NCBI GenBank assembly: GCA_903860995.1
Contig: CAIOSS010000706.1
Span: 1-5,048 of the forward strand
DNA: 5,048 nt
Direction of reading: 5' to 3'
From: an uncultured delta proteobacterium
Lineage (GTDB): Bacteria > Myxococcota_A > Polyangia > Polyangiales > Ga0077539
In this document: positions 4,850 to 5,048 of the stretch, piece after piece
How positions within the stretch are numbered: the first letter of the stretch is position 1
Layout of the letters: each line of letters opens with the position of its first letter
Notes under the pieces: model-generated
What the model saw: only the letters and a program-made list of their open reading frames with translations
Told to the model about the DNA's origin: nothing
The model's database searches: none
Made by a program: the position numbers and the translations under genes

Positions 4850-5048
4850 ATGGCCAACGTACCCATCGAGCAGCTGACCCAACGTCTCTGGCCGCGAGGC
4901 GACGACGAGCACACGTACGCGCTCCTCGACGGCGCGCGCAGCCCGGAGGTGCAAGCCCTCATCGCGGCGTCGCACCGCGCCGCGAGGTGCCTCTACATCG
5001 GCGCGCTCGACCCGGCGATCGCGCGGGTCGCGCCCTACCTCGTTCCCC
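4850..5048 (+). CDS. DUF4123 family protein (T6SS effector adaptor/chaperone), N-terminal 66 residues
   Basis: The frame opens at ATG 4850 and runs off the right edge. Its product starts MANVPIEQLTQRLWP and contains YALLDGARSPEVQALI (23-38), then RCLYIGALDPAIARVAPYLV (46-65). The LLDGAR start, the R-C-L-[YF]-x-G pattern and the APYLV strand are the characteristic opening of DUF4123 (Tap-1/TEC) domains. These proteins bind an effector and help mount it on a VgrG spike; they are normally encoded next to vgrG and the effector. Full-length members are usually about 120-300 residues or longer, so most of this one lies outside the window. GGAG at 4842-4845 supports the start. The adjacent upstream tandem-module protein is the likeliest partner seen here, but the true cargo may be encoded downstream. 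Confidence 0.82.
   Translation, partial: MANVPIEQLTQRLWPRGDDEHTYALLDGARSPEVQALIAASHRAARCLYIGALDPAIARVAPYLVP

Noticed and set aside
3591..4850. Long minus-strand ORF antisense to the tandem-module gene
   Set aside because: The plus-strand frame has clean repeated modules and a downstream DUF4123 partner; the minus product is low-complexity and only reflects the complementary strand.

Overview
The window is very GC-rich, with coding third positions almost all G or C, and its intergenic spaces are short. It carries a Cys-rich lipoprotein with a short acidic linker of the sort common in myxobacteria, next to type VI secretion (T6SS) accessory genes. Together these suggest a member of the Myxococcota (Sandaracinus/Polyangium-like). 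That is inference from style and gene content, not from a marker gene.

The left two thirds (1-3514) is read on the minus strand, in the order purB, purC, purS, a lipoprotein gene, then proS. purB (adenylosuccinate lyase) and purC (SAICAR synthetase) catalyse neighbouring steps of IMP synthesis. purS is the small subunit of FGAM synthetase. The genes are tightly packed. purB and purC share an ATGA stop/start overlap, 10 nt separate purC from purS, and purS and the lipoprotein gene share a GTGA overlap, so all four are probably one operon. A GC-rich hairpin follows the lipoprotein gene, and a candidate promoter precedes proS (prolyl-tRNA synthetase, cut by the window edge), so proS is probably a separate unit.

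The divergent spacer (3515-3827) holds several inverted repeats, an AT-richer patch, and a possible 27-codon leader ORF. The leader ORF's stop overlaps the purB start as ATGA, the same coupling used further down the operon.

The right third (3828-5048) is read on the plus strand. It contains a 326-residue protein with two copies of a roughly 58-residue beta-rich module (42 of 58 residues identical by my count) and a C-terminal CxxC. After a 41-nt gap comes the first 66 residues of a DUF4123 protein, the family of adaptors that load effectors onto T6SS VgrG spikes. This pair looks like the start of a T6SS cargo/adaptor cluster whose effector and immunity genes would lie beyond 5048. It is the most interesting part of the window.
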